Counted from the first letter of the stretch, positions 24,366 through 33,516 are shown. The stretch: DNA of 64,000 bases from Pseudolabrys sp. (GCA_026125895.1 JAHCKG010000020.1:1-64000); one strand, 5' to 3'. Notes: generated from the letters alone by a model not told the origin. A program made the numbers and translations.

Positions 24366-26180
24366 TTACTCCGCGGCTGCCGCGGCCGGCTCGTGAAGGT
24401 GCCCATCCTGCGCGTCCTTGATGTGCTTGGCCCGCGCCACATAGGCCTGAGCCGCGCCGGTATTGAACAATTCGTGCGTCTCGAGCTCGTCGTCCATCAC
24501 CGGCGTCATGGCAAGGTCGGTGTAGGCGTAGCGCTGCGGGTCTTTCTTGATGCGCAGATAGATGCGGCGCAGCTTGAGATAAAGCGCGGTCCAGCGCGCC
24601 AGGCGGCTCACCACGCTGGCGTAGTATTTCGGATAGAACAGGATGGCCGGCTCGATCGGCATGCCGGGGCGACGGTCGCGCCGGTAGCGGCGGCGCAGGA
24701 AGCCACCCTCGAGCGGATGAATGTGCTCGATATTGATCGAGCCCGTGAACCACGAGATCAGGAACAGCGCGTTCGAGGCGTTGGCCTTGGTCGAGGCCAC
24801 CCGCCGCAGGATCGTCTCGATATGGTCGATGGTGTAGTAGCGCTGCCAGGCATCCTTGTAGGCGCGGTCCCAGTCCTCACGCGACATCTTCGGATGCGGT
24901 GTACAGATGTGGTTGAGATCGTATTTGTTGAGATCGGGGTCGAGCCAGGCGCCAGCCCGCTGCAGCTTGAGGTGATCCTCCGAGCCCGGCAGCGGCGTCA
25001 GATAGAAGAACTCCAGGAGATCGACCGGCAGTTCGCGCTTGATCACGTCGATATCGTGCATGATCGAGTCGTAAGTGTCGCCGGGGAAGCCGAGGATATA
25101 ACCCGCATAGGTGATGACACCCGCCTTCTTCCAGGCGAGCAGCATGGTGCGGTACTCGGTGATCTTGTTCTGCCGCTTCTTGGCGCCGAGCAGGTTATCC
25201 GGGTTGATGTTCTCCAGCCCGATGAAGACGCGCCGCACGCCGGCGCGCGCCGCCTTCTCGACGAAGTTCGGCAGCTTGTGGCACAGCGTATCGACCTGGA
25301 TGATGAAGCCCAGATTGAACTTCTCGACCTCGCGCAGATAAATGATGCGATCGAGGATCGCCTCCCAGTCCTTGTTGCGGGCGAAGTTGTCGTCGGTGAT
25401 GAAGAAGGAGCGCAGACCCTGCGCATAGTTGACGCGCACGATGTGCTCGATGTCGTCGGGCGAGCGGCGGCGTGACTTGCGGCCCTGCACGTTGATGATG
25501 GTGCAGAACGAGCACTGGTAGGGACAGCCCCGGCCCGCATCGAACGACGTCGTACGCCCGGCGGTGCGCTGCGCACGCTCGGCCGCCATCAGCGGGATCG
25601 GCGTGCCCTCGATGCCGGGCAGATCATCCATGTAATTGTAGAGCGGCTTGAGCGCGCCGGCGTAAGCGTCGCGCAAGGTCTGTTCCAGTCGGCCTTCCGC
25701 TTCGCCGGCGAACAGCGACACGCCCATCGCCTTGGCGCGGTCAAGATCGGCATCGACGCCGTTCAGCATCGCCAGCACGCCGGAAACGTGGAAGCCACCG
25801 ATGCCGACCTGAATGCCGCGGTCGCGCAGCGGCTTCGCCAGATCGAGCGCGCGCGGGAACTGGTTCGATTGAACGCCGGCGAGCATGACCATGCCTGCGC
25901 CGGCTTCCTCGATCATCGCCGCGATGCGTTGCGGCCGGATGCGGGTATTGGTTTCGTCGAAGGCATGGATGTCGATCGAGACGTCGTCACCGAGGATGCG
26001 CCGCTCGGCGCAATCCTTCGCCAGGCCGTAAAGCGAGGCGAGTGAGTTCGATGGGATCGGCGAGCGCAGCCATTGGATGACGTAACCGTCATCGTCGTAA
26101 TGCGACGGTTTTACGAGCACCAGGCAGAAGCGCCGAGACGCACCGCCGGATTTGAAAGCGTGGACATGATCCGTCGCCAT
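24366..26180 (-). CDS. radical SAM protein with B12-binding-like N-terminal domain
   Basis: A 604-residue enzyme. The first ~180 residues have a Rossmann-like region (VMLAGVQSNQFPRALDLAKPL, GIQVGIGGFHVSGVLAML) placed where B12-binding domains sit in this superfamily; the DxHxxG signature is not seen. The radical SAM cluster is GCPYQCSFC (Cys-x3-Cys-x2-Cys, about residue 220), followed by ITDDNF, FIGLENINPDN and GYILGFPGDTYDS. A ~180-residue C-terminal extension is basic and helical. Members methylate or rearrange lipids or cofactors; product unknown. It lies downstream of dadA, separated by a terminator. Confidence 0.85.
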   Translation of the reverse strand: MATDHVHAFKSGGASRRFCLVLVKPSHYDDDGYVIQWLRSPIPSNSLASLYGLAKDCAERRILGDDVSIDIHAFDETNTRIRPQRIAAMIEEAGAGMVMLAGVQSNQFPRALDLAKPLRDRGIQVGIGGFHVSGVLAMLNGVDADLDRAKAMGVSLFAGEAEGRLEQTLRDAYAGALKPLYNYMDDLPGIEGTPIPLMAAERAQRTAGRTTSFDAGRGCPYQCSFCTIINVQGRKSRRRSPDDIEHIVRVNYAQGLRSFFITDDNFARNKDWEAILDRIIYLREVEKFNLGFIIQVDTLCHKLPNFVEKAARAGVRRVFIGLENINPDNLLGAKKRQNKITEYRTMLLAWKKAGVITYAGYILGFPGDTYDSIMHDIDVIKRELPVDLLEFFYLTPLPGSEDHLKLQRAGAWLDPDLNKYDLNHICTPHPKMSREDWDRAYKDAWQRYYTIDHIETILRRVASTKANASNALFLISWFTGSINIEHIHPLEGGFLRRRYRRDRRPGMPIEPAILFYPKYYASVVSRLARWTALYLKLRRIYLRIKKDPQRYAYTDLAMTPVMDDELETHELFNTGAAQAYVARAKHIKDAQDGHLHEPAAAAAE

Positions 26181-26290
26181 TAAATCAGCTTAACAGCCTG
26201 AGGCAGGCCGGCAAGCATTCTCGGGCCATAGTGGCAAAAAGATACTACCGAACCGCCGTTCTTTCGCGCTGCCGAAGACGCGCGCCCACG

Positions 26291-26326
26291 AAAAAACAGC
26301 CGGTAACGCGTAGAATACCGGCTGTT
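26291..26326 (-). terminator. rho-independent terminator of the dadA-like gene
   Basis: On the minus strand AACAGCCGGTA pairs with TACCGGCTGTT (11 bp, 10-base loop), followed by TTTTTT. It begins 21 bases after the dadA-like stop codon. Confidence 0.9.
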
Positions 26327-26346
26327 TGTCAAAGTGGCCGTTCAAT

Positions 26347-27639
26347 TCAGGCCGCCAGCGGCCCTTTGCCTTCGGCGATCATGTTGGCGACGCGGAAACC
26401 GGAACCCGCGCCGAGCGTCCAGCCCAGCGTGCCGTGTCCGGTATTGAGCCACAGATTGCGGTAGCGCGTGCGTCCCACGTAAGGAATGTTGGATGGCGTG
26501 GTCGGCCGCAAGCCGCTCCAGAATGTCGCGGCGTCGAAATTGCCCGCGTGCGGAAACAGCTTGCGGACATTGTCGATGATCGCCCGGCAGCGCGTCCGGT
26601 TGAGGTCGCGCGAATAGCCGGCGAGTTCCGCGGTGCCGGCGACGCGCAGCCGGTCGCCGAGGTTCGAATAAACAAGCTTGTATTCGTCGTCGGTAAGGCT
26701 CGTCACCGGCGCCCTGTTGGAGCCGCCGGTCGGGATCGTCACCGAATAGCCCTTGGCCGGCTGGATGTTGAGGCTGACGCCATAGGGCCGCAAGAATGGC
26801 GCCGACCACGAACCGAGGCTGACGACAACGTCGCGGGCGCCCAACGTCCTGTAACCTTCCGGCCCGACGACCTCGACGCTCGACACCTGCCCGGTGCCGC
26901 GATCGGCCTGGAGCGCCGTAACCTGCGTGCTGTACAGGAAGGCGCCACCCATCCGCTCGCAGACCTGCGCCAGGTTTTGCGTGAACTTGAGCGCGTCGCC
27001 GCTTTCATCTTCGGCCGTATAGGTCGCGCCGGCGATGTCGCCGCGGCGGTCGGCGAAAGCGGGCTCGATCTCGACCACCTTGTCGGCGTCGATGACGGTG
27101 CGGTTGCAGCCATATCGCCGCATCAGTTCGGCCACCGGCACCGCCGCCTCGAACTCTCTGGCATCGCGATAGAAATGCAGGATGCCCTTGGTTCGTTCGT
27201 CGTAATGGAAGCCTTCTTCATGACGGATGGACTGGATCAGCGAGCGGCTCTGCGTCGCCAGCTTGACGATCTCCGCGGTGTGGCGGCTGGCGCGCTGCGG
27301 CAGGCAGTCGACCAGGAATTTGGCGATCCAGAGCCACTGATGGACGTCCATGCGCGGCCGAAACAGCAGCGGCGCGTCGCTCTTGAACAGCCACTTGAGC
27401 ACCTTCAGCGGCGCCGACGGATTGGCCCAGGGCTCGGCATGGCTGACCGACACCTGACCGCCATTGGCAAAGCTGGTTTCGAGACCGGCTTGCGGCTGGC
27501 GGTCGATGACGCAGACCGACTTGCCGTTCTTGAGATTGAAATAGGCCGTGTTGATGCCGACGACACCGCCGCCGAGGACGATGACGTCGAAATCGTTGCT
27601 GATAGCGCTGGTGGCTTGAGGCAGATTTGCTTGAAGCAT
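26347..27639 (-). CDS. dadA: D-amino acid dehydrogenase-like FAD oxidoreductase (DadA family)
   Basis: A 430-residue FAD enzyme. The dinucleotide motif is VIVLGGGVVGINTAY (about residue 20), the DadA-type block is LETSFANGGQVSVSHAEPWANPSAPLKVLKWLFK across residues 50-85 (shown in pieces: ETSFANGGQ, PWANPSAPLKVLKW), and the C-terminal FAD segment is GHGTLGWTLGAGSG. DadA oxidises D-amino acids to keto acids and passes electrons to the respiratory chain. A tandem glycine riboswitch precedes the gene, so glycine, or a product of it, may be the real substrate or signal. The first ~15 residues before VIVLGG are extra. Confidence 0.85.
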   Translation of the reverse strand: MLQANLPQATSAISNDFDVIVLGGGVVGINTAYFNLKNGKSVCVIDRQPQAGLETSFANGGQVSVSHAEPWANPSAPLKVLKWLFKSDAPLLFRPRMDVHQWLWIAKFLVDCLPQRASRHTAEIVKLATQSRSLIQSIRHEEGFHYDERTKGILHFYRDAREFEAAVPVAELMRRYGCNRTVIDADKVVEIEPAFADRRGDIAGATYTAEDESGDALKFTQNLAQVCERMGGAFLYSTQVTALQADRGTGQVSSVEVVGPEGYRTLGARDVVVSLGSWSAPFLRPYGVSLNIQPAKGYSVTIPTGGSNRAPVTSLTDDEYKLVYSNLGDRLRVAGTAELAGYSRDLNRTRCRAIIDNVRKLFPHAGNFDAATFWSGLRPTTPSNIPYVGRTRYRNLWLNTGHGTLGWTLGAGSGFRVANMIAEGKGPLAA

Positions 27640-27693
27640 TTGGCTCAGGTCCTTCTGACAGGCGCGCGCAAGCGTCCGCAGACGTCTCGCGTG

Positions 27694-27882
27694 CCCCCTC
27701 TGTCATTGGCCTGAGAGCTTCATCGTCCGGCGTCATTGCCGAATACGACTTGCACCGTCGGCAGGAGCTTGTGGCTCCTTCTTCAGAGGTCGAAGTCCTG
27801 GCGAACGGTCCTTTTGCCTGAGAGATTCCGGGGCGGTTGCTCCTTCGGCGCCAGCTCGATCGCTCGAGCCAGTCTCTCCCGT
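27694..27882 (-). promoter_or_regulatory. tandem glycine riboswitch
   Basis: Two glycine aptamers are read on the minus strand. The first has GGGAGAGACTGGC, GCCGAAGGAGCAACC and CTCTCAGGCAAAAGGACCG. The second has GACCTCTGAAGAAGGAGCC and GCTCTCAGGCCAATGACAGA. The 55-base gap to the dadA-like ATG leaves room for an expression platform. Glycine riboswitches usually turn genes on when glycine is high. Confidence 0.93.
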
Positions 27883-27942
27883 TCATTGATAGAAATAACC
27901 GATTCACCGATAGGAGTCGACCCACCAACGGCGGCAGCCGGC

Positions 27943-28377
27943 CTAACCTTTCGGCGTATACACAGCCGCCGGGTCGAACTTCCGCTCGGCGTCGCGGAAT
28001 TCCAGCTTCACCGCCCCGCGCTGGCCGAGCGGCGCGGCGCGATAGAAGCAGGAGCGGCGGCCGGTGTGGCAGGCTCCCTCGCCTTCCTGATCGACCTTGA
28101 GCCAGAGCGCATCCTGATCGCAATCGACGCGCAATTCGCGGACGCGCTGGACGTGACCGGAGGTCTCGCCCTTCTTCCAGAGCTTCTTGCGCGAGCGGCT
28201 GAAGTACCAGGCCTCGCCGGTCTCGATAGTCTTTGCCAGCGCCTCGGCGTTCATGTGCGCGACCATGAGCACGTCGCCGTTGCCGGCGTCGGTCACCACT
28301 GCCGTGACGAGACCGTCGGCGTCGAATTTGGGAAGAAGCGCGAGGCCTTCTTCGATGTCGTGTGAATGTGTGGACAA
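27943..28377 (-). CDS. hisI: phosphoribosyl-AMP cyclohydrolase
   Basis: A 144-residue HisI, third step of histidine synthesis (opens the adenine ring of phosphoribosyl-AMP). Conserved positions: [19 protein letters not shown] with the Mg/Zn ligands Asp and Cys, TGRRSCFYR, and the entry motif [20 protein letters not shown]. Start is uncertain: I use TTG at 28377 ([18 protein letters not shown]), because upstream ATGs fall inside a dispersed repeat. No other his genes are near. FolE lies just upstream on the same strand. Confidence 0.88.
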   Translation of the reverse strand: MSTHSHDIEEGLALLPKFDADGLVTAVVTDAGNGDVLMVAHMNAEALAKTIETGEAWYFSRSRKKLWKKGETSGHVQRVRELRVDCDQDALWLKVDQEGEGACHTGRRSCFYRAAPLGQRGAVKLEFRDAERKFDPAAVYTPKG

Positions 28378-28396
28378 GGCGCGCTCCAAACTATCT

Positions 28397-28531
28397 CCGT
28401 CACCCTGAGGCGCGAGCCATAGTGCGTGAACACGCGCTATGGCGAGCCTCGAAGGGCGACGGGCAAAACGTGAAGAACGGGCTGCCATCCTTCGAGGCGC
28501 GCCTTACGGCGCGCACCTCAGGATGACGGTC
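28397..28531. repeat. inverted pair of dispersed repeats
   Basis: One unit runs CCGTCACCCTGAGGCGCGAG to GCCTCGAAGGGCGACGG (28397-28461) and a second, inverted, runs CCATCCTTCGAGGCGCGCC to CACCTCAGGATGACGG (28485-28530). Together they fill the hisI-folE gap on the minus strand and could fold as long hairpins. Confidence 0.75.
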
Positions 28532-28534
28532 TGG

Positions 28535-29188
28535 CTACTTCTCGCGCACCAGCGACATGAAGCGGACGAGTTCGTTCGGATCGTCGCGGAACGTGCCGGA
28601 GAAATGCGTGGTCAGTGTCATCGAGCCCGGCTTGGTGACGCCGCGCAGCGACATGCAGGTATGCTCGGCTTCGAGCATCACCGCGACGCCCTTGGGCTTG
28701 AGCACCTCTTCCAGCGCCGTGGCGATCTGCGCCGTCATGTTTTCCTGCGTCTGCAGGCGCTTGGCGTAGACATCGACCAGCCGCGCCAGCTTCGAGAGCC
28801 CCACCACGCGCTCGGTCGGCTTGTAGGCGACATGCGCCTTGCCGAAGAACGGCATCATGTGGTGCTCGCAGTGCGAGTTGAAGGTAATGTCCTTGACCAG
28901 AACGAAGTCGGCATAGCCGGAGGTTTCGGAGAAGGTGCGGTCGAGCGCCTCGGCCGGGCATTCGCGGTAGCCCTGAAACAGCTCATCATAGGCATCGACC
29001 ACGCGCTTCGGCGTGTCGAGCACGCCCTCGCGTTTGGCGTCGTCGCCGGCATAGGCGATGAGCACGCGGACGGCGGCCTCGGCCTCCTCGCGCGACGGGC
29101 GGGGCCCCGGAGGGGTCGGCGCGGCGCTGACATGGTCGGACAGGCCCTGCTTGTCCCAGGGCTTAATGATCTTGCTCTTGGCGTCCAT
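28535..29188 (-). CDS. folE: GTP cyclohydrolase I
   Basis: A 217-residue FolE, which converts GTP to dihydroneopterin triphosphate for folate. Zinc ligands are visible as Cys and His in [12 protein letters not shown] and Cys in [10 protein letters not shown]; the substrate segment [21 protein letters not shown] and the C-terminal TTHFSG are standard. The first 40 residues are a variable extension. Start is set at [11 protein letters not shown] with GAGACCG upstream; 11 more residues are possible. The active-site pocket looks complete. Confidence 0.95.
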   Translation of the reverse strand: MDAKSKIIKPWDKQGLSDHVSAAPTPPGPRPSREEAEAAVRVLIAYAGDDAKREGVLDTPKRVVDAYDELFQGYRECPAEALDRTFSETSGYADFVLVKDITFNSHCEHHMMPFFGKAHVAYKPTERVVGLSKLARLVDVYAKRLQTQENMTAQIATALEEVLKPKGVAVMLEAEHTCMSLRGVTKPGSMTLTTHFSGTFRDDPNELVRFMSLVREK

Positions 29189-29445
29189 AACGGTCTCCGT
29201 TCGACCGGGGCATGCCTTCAAGGGGCAGCACCGGGAGTGTCACCGGGGTGGCCGCGCTTTTCCGCCCAGCTCAGGCGGTCGGACGCCGCAATCCCATTCT
29301 GCATGGCCCTTATAGCAAGGGACCATGGGCTCCGAGGCCGAGAACCCTTCTCGTACCGGCGGGCCGCCCCCTATATATTGCTTTGTACGTACCAGGCAAC
29401 GTGCCGGATGACCGGCCGGATTGCATGGCTTTCAGGTCCAATTCC

Positions 29446-29898
29446 ATGCTAAACGACGTCTATAACGCGAAAATCCTCGATCTGGCCGCGCATATCCCGC
29501 GCCTCGGCCGCCTGGAGGCGCCGGACGCCACGGCGACCGCCCATTCCAAGTTGTGCGGCTCGACCGTCACCGTGGACGTGAAGATGGATGCCGGCGCGGT
29601 CACGGATTTCGCCCATGACGTCAAAGCCTGCGCTCTCGGCCAGGCCTCGTCCTCGATCATGGCCCGCCACGTGATCGGCGCGACCCCCGACGAGTTGCGG
29701 GGGCTGCGCGAGACCGTGCGCAAGATGCTCAAGGAGAACGGCCCGCCGCCCCAGGGCAAATGGGCCGACGTCGCGTTCCTCGAGCCGGTCCGCGACTACA
29801 AGGCCCGCCACGCCTCGACCCTGCTGACCTTCGATGCCGTGGTGAAGGCGGTCGATGAGATCGAGGCTAAAAAAGGCGCCAAGCAGGCGGCCGAGTAG
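29446..29898 (+). CDS. Fe-S cluster assembly scaffold-like protein (NifU_N/IscU-like)
   Basis: A 150-residue protein of the NifU N-terminal fold. It begins MLNDVYNAKILDLAAHIPRLGR and keeps two cluster Cys: SKLCGSTV and VKACALGQASSS. The third position, usually Cys, appears as His in DYKARHASTLLTF. This His variant is, from memory, usual in the rhizobial family, so it may bind a cluster with mixed ligands or act as a carrier. Start at 29446 is favoured; an ATG at 29425 adds seven residues. It is divergent from folE and has no suf neighbours. Confidence 0.8.
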   Translation: MLNDVYNAKILDLAAHIPRLGRLEAPDATATAHSKLCGSTVTVDVKMDAGAVTDFAHDVKACALGQASSSIMARHVIGATPDELRGLRETVRKMLKENGPPPQGKWADVAFLEPVRDYKARHASTLLTFDAVVKAVDEIEAKKGAKQAAE

Positions 29899-29937
29899 GC
29901 CCTGCCTGCCCGGCCGCAGCGCCGCCGCGGCAACGTC

Positions 29938-30318
29938 TCAGTCGAACGAGGCCGATGTGGTGTCGGTCTTGCGGTTGTAGCGCAGGGTGATGCGCGACAC
30001 CTCGCAAAGGTCGATGTCGTGCCAGACCGCCGATGAATCGTCGTCGTCATAGACGACTTTGAGATCCCACTTGCAGGTCTTGCCGGCGCGCGTGAAATGC
30101 ACGCTTCGCTTCTCGCCGTCCTCGAAATTGTTGTCGCTGTTCTCGAGCAGGTCGTCCTGCCAGTCGTCCGCCTTGCTCGGCGAGACGTAGACTTCGCTGA
30201 TGGCGTAGCCGGTACGGTTGACGAGTTCGAAATCCTGTTTGGCTTCCGCATGCGCCGCGACCGGCAGCATGACGCACAAGCTCAGAGTGATCGCCAACGC
30301 GATCAAAGATCGTTTCAT
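29938..30318 (-). CDS. small exported acidic protein
   Basis: A 126-residue protein with a signal peptide ending AHA-E (residue 24). The mature part is acidic (ENSDNNFEDGEKR, VVYDDDDSS), has two Cys (KTCKWD and DLCEVS) that could pair, and begins DFELVNRTGYAISEVYVSP, which suggests a beta-sandwich. I recognise it only as a conserved alphaproteobacterial secreted-protein pattern with no known function. Start is set at MKRSLIALAI. Confidence 0.65.
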   Translation of the reverse strand: MKRSLIALAITLSLCVMLPVAAHAEAKQDFELVNRTGYAISEVYVSPSKADDWQDDLLENSDNNFEDGEKRSVHFTRAGKTCKWDLKVVYDDDDSSAVWHDIDLCEVSRITLRYNRKTDTTSASFD

Positions 30319-30454
30319 GTTTGCCCCCGAAAGAAGATCGGGCGACCATGGCGCGAGCCCCCTAGGGCTGTAAACTGCAGCCAAAAGGTTTCCGCAGCGA
30401 AGCGCGCACGGCACGTAACGAATTTATAAAGAGTTTACCCGCGCGCCTATCCGG

Positions 30455-31831
30455 CTACTGCGCCGGCGCCATGCCGCCGGTCTTCTGCACCACTGCGGCG
30501 TCGGCCCGTTCGCCGAGCGGTTTGGCACAGGCAGCCGCCAGTTGGGGGAAGTTCTGCGGTGCGCCGGTGTTGCCGATCCTGATGACGGTGAGCGCGTCGT
30601 CGCTGCTGGTCTCGACAACCACTGAGCGGAATCCCGCCGAGAAATGACGGACGACATCGGCCGACACCGAGCCGACGGCCAGGGTCCGCAACATCCGGTC
30701 GTCATCGTCGCGGCCGCTGGCAACGATCTTCAACGGCGCGCGGTTCTTGCCGATGCGCAGCGTGACGCCGTCGAGCTGCGGCGGCAGCGCCAGCCCGTCG
30801 CCGGCATAGCGGCGCTCGACATAGCTCATCTCGAATTTATCGCCCGCGCCGCATGACAGAATCAGATCGAAGCTGCCGATCTGGTCGCCCTCCACCGTCA
30901 GCGGATGGCGGCGCGCCAGCATCATGCCGCCGTCGCGATTGAGCAGGGCCCAGCTCCGTTCGCTGATCGGCATGGCTTTGGCGGCCAGCTTGGCGCCATT
31001 GGTCATCGGCCGGTCGGGACGGGCCGGCGTGCGCGTCGTCGGGGACGTCGCCGCCGTCGGCGCCGTCGTCATCGCAGTCACTTCCGGCATCGCCGGGCCT
31101 TCGGTGGCAAGGCGTGTATGGGTCAGTTCGTCCCGCGACATGACATGCAGCGGCTCCCACGGCGGGATGCGCAGCGCGAGGTCGAGCAGATCCATCGACG
31201 CGCCCATGTCCTCGGTGAAGCGCGCCAGGCGGCCGATATCGCGTTGCACCAGCACCAGGTCTTCCGCCGAATAATTCGCCGCCGTCGGATCCTCGCGGCG
31301 ATCGCCGAGCCAGATCTGATGCACCATGACGCGGGCTTCGGCGGGCACGGTGCGCTTGATGCCGCCGAGCATGACGAAGGCACACATCGACTCGCAATCG
31401 GCATAAGGCGACAGTTTCGCGCGCGGAACTTTCGCGCTTCGGGGCTGGTCGGCGAGATCGACGACGCGGCCGACCATCGTCGACAGCCGGGCGGCGCGGA
31501 TTTCGCGGCCGAGCGCGATGGCGCCGAGCACCGAACCTCCGTCGGAATCCATCACCACGGTGGCATTGCCGAGATCGTGCCCCTGGGCCACCACGGTCTG
31601 CATGAAGCTCTTGAAATCGCGCGGGCTGTCCGCGGTGATAGCGCCGGCAGCCGAGACATAGAGGCTGCATCCTGCCCCGCACTGCGCCCCCGGCCCTTCC
31701 ATGCGCAACTCGAAGCGCATCGGCAGTGTGCGGTTGTCGGCTCCGGCGGGCGTCGTCACGCCGGCGGCGAACAGGGCAGCGACGCCAAGCGCGCCGGAAA
31801 GGGTGCCAATCAGCTTGAGGGAACTTCGCAT
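30455..31831 (-). CDS. periplasmic ClpP/crotonase-fold protein (COG3904-like)
   Basis: A 458-residue exported protein. After the signal peptide (ending AGADN) comes a ClpP-like half: VVMDSDGGSVLGAIALGREIR, then SPYADCESMCAFVMLGGIKR, where Ser lies between two Cys in the place of the ClpP nucleophile, and ARVMVHQIWLG with the likely His. This pattern occurs in predicted periplasmic ClpP-like proteins. A low-complexity Thr/Pro linker (about residue 260-300) leads to a second beta-rich domain with no known family. Whether it is a protease is not proven. Confidence 0.7.
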   Translation of the reverse strand: MRSSLKLIGTLSGALGVAALFAAGVTTPAGADNRTLPMRFELRMEGPGAQCGAGCSLYVSAAGAITADSPRDFKSFMQTVVAQGHDLGNATVVMDSDGGSVLGAIALGREIRAARLSTMVGRVVDLADQPRSAKVPRAKLSPYADCESMCAFVMLGGIKRTVPAEARVMVHQIWLGDRREDPTAANYSAEDLVLVQRDIGRLARFTEDMGASMDLLDLALRIPPWEPLHVMSRDELTHTRLATEGPAMPEVTAMTTAPTAATSPTTRTPARPDRPMTNGAKLAAKAMPISERSWALLNRDGGMMLARRHPLTVEGDQIGSFDLILSCGAGDKFEMSYVERRYAGDGLALPPQLDGVTLRIGKNRAPLKIVASGRDDDDRMLRTLAVGSVSADVVRHFSAGFRSVVVETSSDDALTVIRIGNTGAPQNFPQLAAACAKPLGERADAAVVQKTGGMAPAQ

Positions 31832-32187
31832 CTTTCCCCTTTTGCCGCCTCCGACGAAAATATTTCGTACGGCGCGGAACCGGAACCCTTTTGCCGCATT
31901 GAAGCAGCGGAGGATTCTATCGCAGTTGAAGGCCCGCGGTCGCAACGGCAGCGTAAACGCTGTGCGAGAGCGCTTGTTTGCGCCTCGTCAAATGTCCGAC
32001 ACAGAACCCCCGATTGTCTTATTTAATATCGGCGCTCAGATTCCCGCTAGTGCAAAAAGGTCGCTATCCCTGCCCCAATTTGCTTGAAAGCTGAGCAGTT
32101 CCAACGCCATGGAACTCAATGCCATGGAACTCAGCGCGGGAACTTTGCTAAGAGCGTCGGATCGGTATCGGCTGCGAAGGCTTTCGA
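31832..32187. other. 356-base gap, divergent promoter region
   Basis: No gene recognised. The stretch lies between two divergent genes and should hold both promoters. It contains a 13-base direct repeat, GCCATGGAACTCA, at about 32106-32118 and again about 14 bases on, and an AT-rich segment near 32010-32030. Confidence 0.5.
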
Positions 32188-32520
32188 TTGAGCGACAAGA
32201 AACCAATTCCCGATCGCCCCGGACCGGCGCAGATTCCGCGCGCGTTCGGTCGCGGCCTCGTCGCCGTCTACCGCTATACATTGTCACCACTCCTCGGTCC
32301 GCGGTGCCGGCATCTGCCGAGTTGCTCGGAATATGCCGACGAGGCCATTAGCCGCTTCGGGCTATGGGCCGGTGGATGGATGGCCCTCGCGCGAATCCTG
32401 CGTTGTCATCCATGGGGCACGCACGGCCTCGATTTCGTGCCGCCTGCCCTGCCTTCCGACGCCCACTGGTGGGCGCCCTGGCGCTACGGGCGCTGGCACG
32501 GTACGCGCTCCGAGCCCTAG
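32188..32520 (+). CDS. yidD: membrane protein insertion efficiency factor
   Basis: A 110-residue YidD, which helps insert membrane proteins with YidC. The conserved Cys-rich signature is visible as YTLSPLLGPRCRHLPSCSEY, DEAISRFG and RILRCHPWG, followed by FVPPALP. The start codon is TTG at 32188. The usual rnpA/rpmH/yidC neighbours are absent here; a DMT transporter and thrS follow. The N-terminal basic segment would bind lipid head groups. Confidence 0.93.
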   Translation: MSDKKPIPDRPGPAQIPRAFGRGLVAVYRYTLSPLLGPRCRHLPSCSEYADEAISRFGLWAGGWMALARILRCHPWGTHGLDFVPPALPSDAHWWAPWRYGRWHGTRSEP

Positions 32521-32592
32521 ACAACAGGAACCGGGTGGCCGCATCGCACGGGTTCGCGGCACACGGATCACGTTGGACACGAGAGAACGAGC

Positions 32593-33516
32593 ATGCGAAC
32601 GGCCAGCGACCCGATCCCGATGCACCGGCAGGACTGGCTGCTGCTCGTTGTTTTGTCGGTGCTGTGGGGCGGCTCGTTCTTCTTCAACGGCGTGGCGCTG
32701 CGTGAACTGCCGCCGCTGACTGTGGCGCTGGCCCGCGTCGCGCTCGGCGCGCTCTGCCTGCTCATCGTCATTCGTCCGCTCGGCGGTTCGCTGCCGAAGC
32801 GCGCGGCCGACTGGTTGCCCTTCGCCATCATGGGACTCGTGAACAATGTCATCCCGTTCTCGCTGTTTCTGATCGCGCAGACCGTGATCTCGAGCGGGCT
32901 GGCCGCGGTGCTCAACGCGACGACGCCGCTGTTCGCGGTGCTGGTGATGGCGGCGGCCGGCGAGGAGCGCCTGACCGGACAGCGCATCGCCGGCGTGCTG
33001 ATCGGCATCGGCGGCGTGGCGCTGCTCCGCGCGCCGGGCCTGAGCGCCTCCGATCAGATGCTCGGCATCGTGCTCTGCCTTGGCGCTGCGCTGAGCTATG
33101 GCTTTGCCGGCTATTGGGGCCGCCGTGCGCTCAAGGGCGTGCCGCCGATCACCTCGGCCACCGGCCAGCTCATCTGCTCGACGCCGGTGATGGCGGTTGC
33201 GGCCGCGTTCATCGACCGGCCGTGGACGCTGCCCGTGCCCGGGCTTGCCACCTGGGCGGCGCTGGCCGGCCTCGCCACGTTGTCCACGGCGCTCGCCTAC
33301 ATCCTGTTCTTCCGCATCCTCAACCGCTCCGGCGCGGTCAATGTCGTCCTGGTCACCCTGCTGATCCCGGTGACGACCATCCTGCTCGGCGTCTTCATCC
33401 TCGATGAACCGTTCACCGCCAACGAGATCATCGGCGCGCTCATCATCGCCGCCTCGCTCCTGGTCATCGATGGCCGCGTGCTAACCTGGCTGCGGCGGCG
33501 GGCCTTCCCGGCCTGA
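32593..33516 (+). CDS. EamA/DMT-family transporter (10 TM)
   Basis: A 307-residue integral membrane protein with two EamA repeats, each of five helices. The first repeat has [18 protein letters not shown] and [15 protein letters not shown]; the second starts around [21 protein letters not shown] and ends [19 protein letters not shown]. These proteins export amino acids, nucleobases or other metabolites; substrate unknown. It starts 72 bases after yidD and may be co-transcribed. The C-terminal tail is basic, as for cytoplasmic ends. Confidence 0.88.
   Translation: MRTASDPIPMHRQDWLLLVVLSVLWGGSFFFNGVALRELPPLTVALARVALGALCLLIVIRPLGGSLPKRAADWLPFAIMGLVNNVIPFSLFLIAQTVISSGLAAVLNATTPLFAVLVMAAAGEERLTGQRIAGVLIGIGGVALLRAPGLSASDQMLGIVLCLGAALSYGFAGYWGRRALKGVPPITSATGQLICSTPVMAVAAAFIDRPWTLPVPGLATWAALAGLATLSTALAYILFFRILNRSGAVNVVLVTLLIPVTTILLGVFILDEPFTANEIIGALIIAASLLVIDGRVLTWLRRRAFPA

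Noticed and set aside
32109..32351. Overlapping frame ahead of yidD
   Set aside because: It overlaps yidD in another frame with low-complexity basic sequence; the YidD motif is in the frame starting at TTG 32188.
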